DNA of 64,000 nucleotides from Blastomussa wellsi (Eukaryota; Cnidaria; Anthozoa; Scleractinia; Plerogyridae): positions 10,834,594 to 10,898,593 of the forward strand of contig OX393572.1 in the NCBI GenBank assembly GCA_947652115.1, given 5' to 3'. The notes under the pieces were generated by a model, which did not search any database, was not told the origin of the DNA, and saw nothing but the letters and a program-made list of their open reading frames with translations. This document shows, one piece after another, positions 44,366 to 54,912 of this stretch (the first letter of the stretch is position 1; each line of letters begins with the position of its first letter). A program made the translations under genes and the position numbers.

Positions 44366-47300
44366 GTATAACAATATAATTTGGTTTTATCAACTGGGTT
44401 GATAATGTCAATTGGCCACCGTAAAGAGATTCAAGATTCGTCGCTCTGACGAAGGGCTAACGCTCGAAACATCAGCTCTTGAATCTCTTTACGGTGGCCA
44501 ATTGACATTATCAACCCAGTTGATAAAACCAAATTATATAATAAATTTATTTTTGCCAGGTTTTGTAGTTGCAATACATGTATCAGTATATCATATCCAA
44601 GTATCTGGGTATTGATCTTCTCACCAGCTACAATCAAACAAGACTCACTTCAGTTTTTCTGGTTGACTTTTTTTGCTGCTTGTTTTGTTCTCAGGAGAAG
44701 ACAAGGTTTCGTACGGTTTTGATTCTTCTGGAAAGAAAGCCAAAGACTCAGAATTTACAGAGTATGGACAAACATTTGGTGCTGATGATGTAATTGGCTG
44801 CTATTTAGTAAGTAGCAATAATAGCTGTAACACTATCTTGTTGTCTGCGCACAACTGTGTTTTGATCTTCAAATCAACAACTGTAGGAAATTCACGATTT
44901 TATTACAATAGGTGCACAATATTTCTTAAGCTGTAAAGTTGCTGCATCTCTAAGAAATCTTTCAGCAGCGGTGAAATCCAACGTTAAACATAAAACTACC
45001 ACTTGATACATGTAGCACTCGTGTTAAACCAGTAAAGATGTTGGCTTAGAACCAAGTCCTTTCAAATACAGTGCCTGTTTACTTTTATTATTAAAGATAA
45101 AAAAATTGCCAATTTTGCTCTAGGATTTGGAGAGTGATCCCAAGACAATTTCATTTACCAAAAATGGTGAAGACCTTGGAGTAGCGTTTGAACTGACAGA
45201 AGATCTGGAAGACAAGGCCCTTTACCCACACGTACTCATCAAAAATGCTGAGTTTAGTGTGAACTTTGGATCTCAGGTAACAGACTTTTTTATTTATGAA
45301 AAGTGATACTTGCTACACAAAGTGTAACTGTTCAAGTGGAGGCAATGTTGCCTGGTGGTTAGTAGGGCACCAGATTTGTAAGGAGAAGGTGGTTTTGGGC
45401 CCAAATCCTCCTCCTTGCCACTAGATGGATTTGTGCCTGGTGGTCCTTATAAATTCAACTGCTTTATGGTTCATACATACCCAACTGGAACTTTTGTTGA
45501 AGGGTTGCAATGTAAAACTGTTGTTACCCGATATGTGATTTAATTTTTTTGTTTGTGTAGGAAGAGCCATGGTTCCCAGCGAAGGAAGGGTACACCTTCA
45601 TGCAGTCAGTTGGTGGAGAGTCTTTGGTACATGGAACAAGAGGACCCACAACTAGGAAAGAGTGCGAGGTACTGTAGGTTTTGCTTGACTCACAGTGTGA
45701 CACAAAGGCTGTCAGATAGACCAGGACTAGCGAAATGATTGGTCGGGCTTGTGCCTTTATCACAGCTTGCCGATGGGCAAGCATGAAATGAGAATGCATG
45801 AGGCAATGTTGGTTGTCTTCTTTTTCTGATGGCAAACTTAAGACATTTTATGTTTAGCAGACAGTTCACAAGAGAAAGCAAAACAATACAAAACTTTGAA
45901 ACGATAGTGTGACCTTTGATGCAAAAATGTACACTAACGGCTTTCCGTTTTCAAACGGAATTCCGTTTCCAAGCCGTTTGTGAGCCGTTGGAAAACGATT
46001 GCCTTCATTCGAATGAGTTGGGCCAAGTGTTTATAAATATTTGCATTAGTTCAAACGACTTGCTTACCCATTTGGTAAAACAGTAATGAGCTCGAACGGC
46101 TTTGCTCACTCGCTCGAACGACTTGCTTATGGTACCAACTCGAAAGTCATTTGTTTCACCTCGTTAGTGTACGTTTTTCCATGAAAGGTCAGAAGTTTTA
46201 AAAATATTGATTGACTGGTCACTAAATACAGTCAAATCTGTTAACAGAATCTCCACAAGAAAGCTCAGTCATTGCCTTTAGAAATGGCTAGCTCACAATA
46301 CATACATGTAGAGTATCATTTTATTTGTTCTGTTATTTTATTGTACTGATAATGTTGTTTTGTTGTAGGTTATCATGATGGTTGGATTGCCTGGCTCAGG
46401 AAAGACAACTTGGGTTAATGAGAAAGTCAGTGAAAACCCAAACAAGAAATACAATGTGCTTGGTACAAACTCTATCATGGAGAAAATGAAGGTACATGGA
46501 ACTTAGAATTTTAGGCAAAGCAATGGCGAACGCGAATAATGTAGCTTGTTTAGACGTGCTGTTTTGCAGAGCCTTCATGATGATTATTATCTTCTTCCAG
46601 CTTCAGTATTACAGAAAATCTTAGCTGTAGTGGCTCAACATTGCCTTGCATTTATTATTGTGCCAATGTAAGAGCCTGCAAGCTTCGAGCCTCCATGTGA
46701 GCCACTGTTTTGCACCATTGTTGTAGCTTTTTACTTAAATTTTCAGTAAATGCAAGGAAAGAAAGGATAAGAAAGTGACCTGCTGAACACATTTGCACCT
46801 TGCAAGTTACAGCATAGATTGTGTGACAAGACACTACATCAGGTGTCACATCAGTGGGAAAGAAATGAACTCTTGGTTTGGCTTCTTGTGTAACCAGTCT
46901 GTTTGGCAAAGTTACAAGAAACAATAAATCTTCCAAGTATAAATAACAAGAAAACCTTGGTCTCAAAAAGATTTGGATCTTCATTTTCAGTTCGTGTTGT
47001 AGAGTACCAAGATTGACATGAATGGGTATCATGTCCCTTTTTAGATTTTTGTTTTTGGCTGAAAACTCTCAGGGCACACAAAAAGAGGCTCGTGGCTCAT
47101 AAAAAAAGGGCTTAAGCTCACAGGCTTGCAGAATAGCTTCCCCTTGTTCCTACCTAGCCTTGTAGCTCAGTTGGTAGAGTGACTGCTCCAATCTGATCAG
47201 GGATTCAAATCTCACGAACTTCCAGAATTCTCCCCAAATTTTTTATTACATGAAGGTCTGAGGGACCACGTGAAAGGAGTTTTGTAAAAGTAATAAATTG

Positions 47301-50087
47301 TAATTGTGGTTTCAGATCATGGGAGTAGCAAGGAAGAGAGATGTTGGTGGCTACAGCAAGTTAATGGACAAGGCAGCAAAATGTCTCCACCATCTGTTTG
47401 AGCTTGCACCAAGCAAGAAGCGGAACTACATTCTAGACCAGGTAAACTGACCTTAAATTATTCTATTAAATTTTTGTGGCAGGTCTCAAGTTAGCAAGTT
47501 GTGTGGATGTATGCAAGGTGAACTCGCACTGCTTGTATTATTGACTAATTTGATTTATTTTTCCAGACCAACGTGTACCTTTCAGCCCAAAAGAAAAAGA
47601 TCCGCCCTTTTGTAGGATTTAACAGACGAGCTATTGTGTGTATTCCAACTCAAGAAGAGCTTAAAAAGAGGACAGAGGACAGGAAGAAAGAAGGCATTGA
47701 ACTACCAGAGAACGCTGTCAGTGACATGAAAAGTATGTTCAAATTATTAGTTTCAAGTGATCCAGAACTTACTTCTTTAAACAATATCCTGCATATCTTA
47801 ACAATATTCTGCACATGGGGAGAATAAAGCAAGTTGTTCAGTTACTAGGAGTCTTTGCTGTCTGTGATGTTGAAACTAGTGTTTACAACTGACTGAAGTA
47901 TGAATTACTTTCTATTATTATACACTGTAACTGCCCTGAGGCTAAAAAGGAACAACAAAGAGCCCTGAAGTGTGAACAATTTTAATTAATTGTATTCCTT
48001 TATGTTGGTAGTATCCAATCAGAAGGCGAGGGCAGCTTCCAGCTATTCACCTTCTGACAAATTGGCTTCTGATCAGATTAAATCTGCTAGAAATAATGTG
48101 GATTTAAAGTGGCCACCCTCTGTGGCTCCTTGCTGTTAGAACACAAGTAATAACAAATTTATTGCTCAATTTATTGGCTTATACACGGGTCAAAATTAAG
48201 ACCCAAGCACCGGTAAAATAAATTTGGCACAATTAGCATAACAATTGTCTTTATAATCTTACGTAAAGCATCTTAAATGTAAACAATGATACAAAAACAC
48301 GAAGTCCTTCGCTTGGCGGTCTGCGTCTAAATTAGCAGTTCAAGTTGAAATGCTTTAAAATTTATCTGCTTTATGTAGACCTGAGTGTTGAAGATACTCC
48401 CTGGCACAGTGTTGGAATAAAGAACTGACATTTCCTGCAAAATAAAGCCGTAAATCTGCTGAGGAAAAACATCTTTCTCGCTTCGAACTCCCTGCTTAGT
48501 AACCTGGCATGATGTAAACACGTTCAGTGCTCAGTTACCAATACTCGACCGATTTTGTAGCTTGGTTGCCAAGTTTTGTAAACACGATATTTATAGAGCA
48601 TTCTCAAAGATTATTGACCTTCTTTGGTGTTTTGCCTGCCTGCTAAAGCTGCTTTTTCAACTTCCACAGTTAGAAAGGTTTGTCTCGAATTAGTATGTTT
48701 GATTTTGTAAGCCTGTATCAAACATTATGGACAAAATGCCCACATATAAATGTGTTGTTAAAACGATTACGGACATGCGAGAATATTAAAACTTCACGTT
48801 GAAACTTGCTGTGATTGTTTCATATTTTCCATAGTACTTACCTGAACAATAATTCTAAGAAATACAATTACATATTGAAGTTTTCCAATAAAATGCAGAA
48901 AACTTAGGTTTTGGCCCCAAAATTAGGGGGTCGACTTATACACGAGGTCGACTAATACACGGGTAAATACGGTAATTGTTTCTTCCAGTGAGTTTCACTC
49001 TTCCCAAAGTTGGAGAATTCTTTGACGAAGTTGTCTATGCTGATGAGCCAGAAAGCAAAGCTAAAAGCATTGTTGATGAGTACATCAAAGAAGGTCGCTC
49101 ATACAGAAGCCGCTCGGGGTCTGGGTCTGAACCTCCTTATAAACGCTCCAGATTTGAAGACAGACCTCGCCACGGCGGAGGATACAACAGGGATCGAAGC
49201 TATGAGGACCGTGGAGGGTACAGACGGGGTGGACGTGGCCGGCCTTATCATGGCCATGGAGGAGGAGGAGGTGGATATCGCGGAGGACGTGGAGGAGGCG
49301 GAGGATACCATGACAGGAGGGACCATCGTGGTGGTAGCAGAGGTACTGGCCTTTAGAAATGAATCTAAAAAGCCATTGAATTTTGTGGAAGTGATTCTTA
49401 TCAAGGCTTAGTTTGGAGTTCCTTTTGAATTCAAATCATTTTCTATTTGGTATTTCCCTGACACAACTATTGCTCTCTGCATGTTTTCTTAAACCCTTTT
49501 TCTGATCTTCATTGACCCAGGTTTCTGCAAACATGGGAAAAGGTTACCCACAATCAAGGGAACGTTTAAAAATTTTCAAGAAAATGGAATTTGAATAGCT
49601 CAAAGGTGTATGAACACTGATCGCTAATATTAAAACTTTGTTCTGGTTTGAGTTAAACAGTCTTGGTGATTGTAATATAATTTTATCTTCTTGTTCATCA
49701 GGTGGTGGTTATGGTGGTGGTGGATATGGAGGTGGTGGTTACCGGCAGCAACACTCTTCATACCGTCAACACCAGCAGTCAAATCAGCAGCAGAGACCTC
49801 GCTACCAGCAGAATTATAACCAACAACAACAGACTGCGACTCAAACATCCTACAGCCCACAACAACAGTACGGCTCCAGCGCTGGTTATAACCAGTACTA
49901 CAACTACAACCAGGGATACCAGGCAGCCACAGGCTACCAGCAAACAGGTTATGTACAGCAACAGCAGGCATATGGGCAAGCAGCACAACAACCCGCCTAC
50001 CAGAATTACCAGAATTACTATGCCGGCTATCAGCAGCAGCAGCAGCAACAGCAGTATGGAAGTTATGGTGGTGGAACTGGTTATTAG
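37280..50087 (+). CDS. hnRNP U-like protein (complete, 13 exons)
   Basis: This is a nuclear RNA- and chromatin-associated protein of the HNRNPU/HNRNPUL1/2 family, which acts in pre-mRNA handling and the DNA-damage response. Exons: 37280-37787, 41966-42026, 42281-42342, 42535-42674, 43824-43920, 44695-44807, 45124-45276, 45561-45668, 46369-46491, 47316-47441, 47567-47732, 48989-49342, 49702-50087. GT-AG junctions and phases agree; 2397 nt, 798 aa. Residues 10-44 are a SAP DNA-binding helix pair ([17 protein letters not shown]). An acidic, Gln-rich linker follows to about 205. The SPRY domain is about 211-395 ([28 protein letters not shown]). A P-loop kinase-like domain begins near 415 with [10 protein letters not shown] and includes YILDQTNVY. 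RGG/RGY repeats lie at about 590-690, then a Gln/Tyr-rich prion-like tail. The long Q/Y tail favours HNRNPUL1 over HNRNPU. Confidence 0.95.
37788..41965 (+). other. First intron of the hnRNP U-like gene
   Basis: 4.2 kb with no exon I can support. It holds a GTTCAAATGTCGAAC/GATTCAAACGTCGAAC repeat pair at about 38513-38604, a poly-G run at about 40145-40155, and a repeat at about 40390-40610 rich in GTGAACACA/TGTTCACA words. Frames of about 90-109 codons here lack gene features. Confidence 0.5.
42735..43024 (-). mobile_element. tRNA-derived SINE with (ATT)n tail
   Basis: Read on the minus strand: GAGCGTGGCCTAGTGGTCAG (A-box region), GGGTTCGAGTCC (B-box), a body with AAACGGATTTGTC and GCCAACTGGTCTGCC, and a terminal ATTATTATT tail at 42738-42762. 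It lies in intron 4 of the hnRNP U-like gene. A decayed relative is at 45337-45490. Confidence 0.85.
43084..43268. mobile_element. MITE with inverted ends
   Basis: GGTCATGTGGTACAAAATC followed by GCCATGCTGGA is mirrored by TCCAGCATGGC and GATTTTGTACCATGTGACC. It is non-coding, in intron 4 of the hnRNP U-like gene. Confidence 0.75.
44305..44550. mobile_element. Penelope-like palindromic element with 14-bp TSD
   Basis: Exact target duplication TATAATAAATTTAT at 44305-44318 and 44537-44550 around a 218-bp body. The body starts GGGGGTAAGTTTCTAAAGAA, passes TTATCAACTGGGTTGATAA and GGCCACCGTAAAGAG, turns at a hammerhead-like core (44435-44485), and repeats the inner arm inverted. This is the same family and architecture as 32146-32392. 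It lies in intron 5 of the hnRNP U-like gene. Confidence 0.85.
44435..44485 (+). ncRNA. Hammerhead ribozyme-like motif
   Basis: CTGACGA (44446-44452), extra A, stem II GGGC/GCTC with loop TAAC (44454-44465), GAAA (44466-44469), then C-ATC. Stem I pairs GCT (44443-44445) with AGC (44474-44476), and GATTC (44435-44439) with GAATC (44481-44485), around an internal loop. The 16.2 position is A where other copies have G, so stem III is weakened. Activity is uncertain. Confidence 0.5.
45337..45490 (+). mobile_element. Decayed SINE, relative of 42735-43024
   Basis: GTTGCCTGGTGGTTAGTAGG, ATTTGTAAGGAGAAGGTGG, CCAAATCCTCCTCCTTGCC and GATGGATTTGTGCCTGGTGG line up with the better-preserved minus-strand copy. 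It lies in an intron of the hnRNP U-like gene. Confidence 0.6.
45929..46176. mobile_element. MITE with GTACACTAACG ends
   Basis: GTACACTAACG near the left end and CGTTAGTGTAC near the right end, with repeated CGTTTGAA/TTCGAACG-type words inside (AAACGGAATTCCGTTT is itself a palindrome). It is in an intron of the hnRNP U-like gene. Confidence 0.6.
47150..47305 (+). mobile_element. tRNA-derived SINE just before exon 10
   Basis: TGTAGCTCAGTTGGTAGAGT is a textbook A-box region and GGATTCAAATCTC a B-box. The body ends GTAATAAATTG, close to the exon 10 acceptor at 47316 of the hnRNP U-like gene. Confidence 0.75.
48895..48975. mobile_element. Transposon end abutting exon 12 acceptor
   Basis: GGGGGTCGACTTATACACG, AGGTCGACTAATACACGGG and TAAATACGGTA form a recognisable transposon terminus that stops 13-14 bases before exon 12 (48989). 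A TATACACGGGTCAAAATTAAG block at about 48180 may belong to the same element, but its other end was not found. Confidence 0.5.
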
Positions 50088-50985
50088 GTTGTCTGCTGGA
50101 CATTAGCTAGCGAAAATTGAGTGCAGCATACACGAAGTGTTCATGTTGTAGAAGTAGGTAGGTAGTTAGTGAACTGGATTTGTTTACTTAGTTTTGCTTA
50201 GTTTTTTTAGGACAGGTGGCAGGAAGGTAAGATAGTTTAGAGCCTTGCCACATGATAATGCTCGTCCATTTACCTTTGTGATTGAAAACGAATGCGTGGG
50301 GTTGCATTTTGAGTTACAGATGTCTTCAACGCATTCGGACGTACGTTTTTCTATCATACTTAATGAGTGGACTTTGGGAACTAACTTTTCTTCAAGGTGA
50401 AGACGATTCTGCAAAACGTGCAAATTATCATGTCACAGGCCAACTGCCATCTTGGGCAGTTCTAACCTTAGACTTGATATCATGGCCTAGAGATTTTAAT
50501 TGTGTATATTTTCTTGTTGCCTTCACAATGAGCTAAGATGTTTGACCTCTGTCGAACATCTTGCGAAAATAGGGTAATTGGATTATTTGCAGAGAACGCA
50601 GATTTCCAGTGAATGTCTGCTTTTTTAACATGCTAATTCGACCTCAAAGGTAATTATTGTTTCTTGCTTGTCTTCTACAATTCCTACCTTGTTCTCACAC
50701 GCGAAAGACGTAGTGTATTATTTTGTTGAAGTTTTGTACTCAAGACGTTTTTACCGAGAAGTAGATTTTATGGACACTTTAGTAGAAGCATGCAATCTTT
50801 GTTGTACAGTTTCTTTTGCTCAGTTGGGTATTTTAATTAAAAAAGTCAGTAGTGTGATACCAGTCCTAGAGTCCCAGTATGTAGACTTGCAGTTCTTTCC
50901 TTGTCGTATGGCACATGTTTGTTATTTTACAATGCCTGTTCAAAGCCACTGGACATTGTTTGTACATCGGATTTGAAAATGTGAT
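50088..50985 (+). other. 3' untranslated region of the hnRNP U-like gene (presumed)
   Basis: No coding signal follows the TAG at 50085-50087 and the sequence is U-rich on the transcript strand. A poly(A) signal was not pinned down. Frames at 50282-50536 and 50668-50976 have no domain support. Confidence 0.4.
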
Positions 50986-51175
50986 TCACCTGCTGTGGAA
51001 ACTGTATAAACAGCTTTTGCAATCCTTGGTGTAATTCAGTCTTACTGTGTAACCTCCACTCTTGTTCACATGTGTGACCCAAATGCGAGCGTGAATGAAA
51101 GCAAGAAAAAACTCGTAAGCTAACACTAGGAAATCGTAGATGCAACACCGAGGAATGGAACTTCGAGGAACGAGG

Positions 51176-51246
51176 AATGCGCAAACCAAGTGAAAGAAAC
51201 TGGAAAGTTTCAAACTTTCCAGTTTCTTTCACTTGGTTTGCGCATT
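51176..51246. repeat. Perfect 71-bp palindrome
   Basis: Arms 51176-51210 and 51212-51246 are exact reverse complements over 35 bases (outer AATGCGCAAACCAAG, inner TGGAAAGTTT) with a single central C at 51211. No mismatches. Confidence 0.9.
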
Positions 51247-51399
51247 CTTTGCGCACGAACATTGCACATACATAAATCACATGCAAGTACCCAGGCTGCT
51301 TTTCATTCAACTAATTTATTCCGAAGTTTTCACGTTACCAGGCACCAGCCAATAGCGAAGCTCCATCTTTCTGTATATATAAAAACACACGACGCACAA

Positions 51400-51555
51400 T
51401 TCCTTGATTCGCTCCGACGAAGGGCTAACGCTCGAAACGTCTGCTCTTGAATCTCTTTACGGTGGCCAATTCACATTATCAACCCAGTTGATAAAACCAA
51501 ATTATATTGTTATACTTCCCACCGACACAGCACCACAGTTTCTTTAGAAACTTTT
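51400..51555 (+). mobile_element. Penelope-like fragment with damaged hammerhead core
   Basis: CCGACGA (51414-51420) replaces CTGACGA; GGGCTAACGCTC and GAAACGTC follow, then GAATCTCTTTACGGTGGCC, AACCCAGTTGATAAAACC, CACCGACACAGCACC and ACAGTTTCTTTAGAAACTT. It is one arm only of the family at 32.2 and 44.4 kb. The U4-to-C change should kill cleavage. Confidence 0.7.
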
Positions 51556-51559
51556 CACT

Positions 51560-52190
51560 GAAATAATGAGAAACAAGAAAGCCCCTTCTATTTTTTTTTT
51601 AAAAATATGAAAAAAATGACGTTTCGGTTCAACATCGGAGACCCAAATGCAGTTAGTGGGATGGGGGCGAGGAAAGTCAAAACTGCAGTGAAAAATCGGC
51701 GAGGAAAACTTGGAGCGGAAGTGGAACCCCTTTCCAGATCAGTTACAAACAGCTCCCTGAATGCTACCTCCCGACTGGGCAAGAAAAATCGTTAGAGTTA
51801 GTTTCGATGGTTCTTGCACGGTGTTTTCTATATGGACTATTCTTTGTTCGAAACGATCGCAATGTTCAAACGAAATATTGCTGCGCACGACATGTTGCAC
51901 ACGTTTGACCATCCTTTCGTGATGTCTTAGCATATTGTTTGTTGTCTCAAATTTGAAAATGGTCAAATTTTCACGCAACGTTTGGATGTTGCATGATGTT
52001 GGGCCATGTGCACAAGTTTGATTTTCTATTTCCAAGCGCGAGGGCTCTTTGTAACGTGCATAAAAGCGCTACAAGAGCCACCAATTCAAATCTGAACGTC
52101 GTGTTAAAGAGAAGTCACTTCGCGCTGCATGTGGACGAAGTACTCAACAGCTTGGACAAGAGAAGCTTGGCCGAGAAACGCATAAGCAAC
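51560..52190. other. Intergenic, nothing firm
   Basis: Open frames at 51607-51795 (+) and 51739-52035 (-) overlap and lack domain, signal peptide or splice support. No repeat ends were recognised. Confidence 0.4.
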
Positions 52191-52474
52191 CATTCGCGTC
52201 GCCAGAGCCGCTTGTCCCTCTTAGCCGGCTGGGCCTGTTCACGAGGAATAAGTGGCTCTGGGGACACGATTCGATTGGCTGAGATCTAATTGGCTGAGAT
52301 CAATCACATGTACCGTTTTAAACGTGCCAATGATTTGGGATTTTAAAACGGCTCATGTGATTGGACTCCCTTTGTTTGATTTCATCGAATCAAATCGTGT
52401 GTCCCCAGAGCCACTTGTTCCTCGTGTACAGGCCCAGCCGACTAAGAGGGACAGGCGGCTCTGGGGACGAGAAT
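52191..52474. mobile_element. MITE, CATTCTCGTCCCCAGAGC subfamily
   Basis: The right end reads inward as CATTCTCGTCCCCAGAGCCG, CCTGTCCCTCTTAG, CGGCTGGGCCTGT; the left end carries the same blocks with a few changes. An inner pair (GTGGCTCTGGGGACAC and GTGTCCCCAGAGCCAC) repeats the motif. It is related to the elements at 6181-6284 and 61753-61997. Confidence 0.75.
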
Positions 52475-52782
52475 GATAAGCAATCTTTTATGTGACCTAA
52501 AATTAATACCCATCATCCTTCGCAAGCACGATCCCACCACAGTTCCAACAATTCTTTGCCTTCTCTTTTACCCCTTTTCTTTTCTTGCCAACCACCTGAG
52601 GCAGCGCTAGTGAAATCGCGCAATATGTTGTGTGTTGCTGCGGCAGATGTTGCGTGTGTTTGGCCAGATTCTTCACAACATGATCCACAATGTTGCGTTC
52701 AAATGTTCGGTAGTGTAGCAGCTCTCGTAAGTTTGTTAGGGGCGGGCTATTTGACTTCTGAGGGGTGGAGTGGCGTTAAGTA

Positions 52783-52973
52783 ATAGACCATTTCCGAGTT
52801 CCCTTTTCCCTCTGTGTCAAAACGAGTCTAAGTGCGAAACTATTCATATGGAAATGAGCTCGTTTTGCATGAGAATGAAGATGCAGTTAAAACACATTTT
52901 CATAACAATGGTTTCGCACTTAGACTCGTTTTGACACTGAGGCAAAAGAGAACTCGGAAATGGCCTATTTGTT
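52783..52973. mobile_element. MITE with CCATTTCCGAGTTC ends
   Basis: AATAGACCATTTCCGAGTTC at the left and GAACTCGGAAATGGCCTATT at the right. Inner arms GTGTCAAAACGAGTCTAAGT and ACTTAGACTCGTTTTGACAC are also inverted. It is non-coding. Confidence 0.8.
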
Positions 52974-53464
52974 ACAGGCGAGAATTTTTTTACCCTTTCA
53001 TGCACAGGAAATTTTTCTCTCGGTGCTTGTGTGTGCATGATAATTTCTTTCTCCACAGGAATTTTTTCGGCTCATGAACGTGCTTGCATATTTTTTTAGT
53101 ACTAGTGTTCACGAATTTTTTTTTTCAAGTGCGCTTGCAGGATATTTTTGTTCAAAATAACCTCGCTCATCTTTCGGTGTCGTGAAATTTGTACTGATTC
53201 CGATAACTGGATTTTTTCTTGTAATAACTCTAATTTTAATTTTTCGACTGGCTTGATCTGTTCATCACGGATTCTTGATGACGCCAACATTTTAAATTCA
53301 CTAGAACATGTTCAAAATTAACGACAAAGAAGGCGTTTAAACCGGCGAAAAAGTTGCGCTACAAATTCACCGTTTATTTATTGTTTTCTCGTGTTACTTG
53401 TAAGTACGGCGAAAATTATTAAGACGACAACAAAACCTGTGTCCATTTATAATTATGCCCCGAG

Positions 53465-53470
53465 TTTATT
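53465..53470 (-). terminator. Candidate poly(A) signal of the secreted-protein gene
   Basis: TTTATT on the plus strand, AATAAA on the coding strand, about 135 bases past the stop at 53604. Confidence 0.45.
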
Positions 53471-53603
53471 TATATCACGCAGTTTTTAATTTTTAAAACT
53501 TTTCTTTCTCTATCCCCACAAATTCGGTATAGCCGATTACAATTTTAACAAAAACAGCAGAAAATCTGCCTCGAGCTTACAGATGAGAACTTCCCTGGGC
53601 TTT

Positions 53604-54912
53604 TCAGACGTAGATAGCGTAAATATCACAGCAGGCTCTTCCTCCGTTATCTCCCTCGTTCGAGTTCGTCAAATCCTCGCCGTACCACAGGCGCAACTCT
53701 TGGTTTGAGTAAACCGAGTAAGGATGCGAGAACATGAGCACAAGCTCAATGGAAAATGGGTAATATCCAGGAATTTTGGACCACTTTGCACCGTGGTGGG
53801 TCATGAACTGATTCTGCGGCAAAAGAACATGATTGGCTGAGCTTGCTATGACAACATTAATCCCGTCAACGGAATAGGAACCACAGCCCCAGAAAGACCA
53901 ATAGGAAGGCTGACGAGTGTCGCAGGTCACACGTCCGCTCCGGTGAACCAATTTAATGGCAGCCAGCTTTCCACCAGAGGGAGTGTAGAACCTGCCAAAC
54001 TGGCCATTTTTCGCTCCAAAACACACTGGAGAGGAATTCAGTTTGCGCCAGCAACCTGTGAGTTGAAGAGATTATAAACGTCAACCAATTAATAAAACAG
54101 ATCTTATAATTATGCTTTCCTTGTGTAGTTGAACATATCGTATTAGACTCCCTGAGTGCATTTTCGCACTACACTCGAGGCAAATTATGTTCATTCAACA
54201 CCAATTTTCGTAAGCAGAATATATATGATTTATTGGGAAGAAATTTTTCTCAGAAAGTTGTAAATGTCACCCAAAGGTTATTTTCGAATTACTATCTTTA
54301 AGAAATGTGCCTAAAACATCAAGAGGAAGACATCGATTGAATTGTGAAGGAAGGCGTTTAGCTATTTTTCCAAGCTGTAAGGGCTAGCTTAACTTTTTCA
54401 ACATGAGATCCTGATGGTTTTTGCAATGAGTTCACTCCCTTTATAGCTTCAGTACACTGGCATAGTAATTTTTAACAAAACGGGACAACTATATGCTGGT
54501 TTCCATCGGTGAAAATACTTCTTTAGGCTCTATAAGTGCTCGTGATAGCGCCTCTGTAATCTGCCCGTTCCTTCTAATAAGTCAGTAATATGAGACAAAA
54601 TTAAGTCTTTCCTTCAACCAGATGTGGGAGAAAAATTCAATGGCGTTCCCAGCTTAAAAATCTGTACCAGTATTACTTCAATTGGTATTTATCACTAAAA
54701 CGTGGCAAACCTGAATTTCGAGTCCCTGTTTGTCTCTTCATGATCAGGGAAGAATCGCGGTTGGCGATCGAAATATCAGAGCTTCGCTTCTGTAGCGATT
54801 GGCCATTCACATCAGACGCCTCATTCTTTTCGACGTTCTTGGGAATTTCCGCGGTCAGCGAACCAAGAGTACAAACGAACAGACAGAGCAAAAAGAAGTT
54901 ACAGACGTTCAT
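53604..54912 (-). CDS. Secreted protein with basic-site propeptide, unrecognised family (2 exons)
   Basis: Exon 1 is 54912-54711 and exon 2 is 54055-53604. The donor CAG|GTTTGC and acceptor ACTCACAG join in phase 1 to give 654 nt, 217 aa. A clear signal peptide (MNVCNFFLLCLFVCTLGSLT) is followed by a polar stretch with two Lys-Arg sites (QKRSS, MKRQTG). Cleavage at the second would leave an N-terminal Gln. The rest is one globular domain of about 145 residues: CWRKLNSSPVCFGAKNGQFG, AIKLVHRSGRVTC, SYWSFWGCGSYSV, ELRLWYGEDL, DNGGRACCDIYAIYV. Six or so cysteines suggest disulfides. I do not recognise the domain. It could be a matrix, immune or signalling protein. An apparent start inside exon 2 is only a GTG at the codon before CFGAK. 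Confidence 0.8.

Noticed and set aside
49010..49411. 133-codon frame overlapping exon 12
   Set aside because: Frame-shifted reading of the RGG repeats; the spliced frame of the hnRNP U-like gene explains the sequence.
49630..50106. Minus- and plus-strand frames over the Gln/Tyr-rich tail
   Set aside because: CAG/CAA repeats leave several frames open; only the spliced frame continues the protein.
54024..54026. Apparent start codon inside exon 2 of the secreted-protein gene
   Set aside because: The codon is GTG and the frame runs upstream to a good splice acceptor at 54056; exon 1 supplies the signal peptide.
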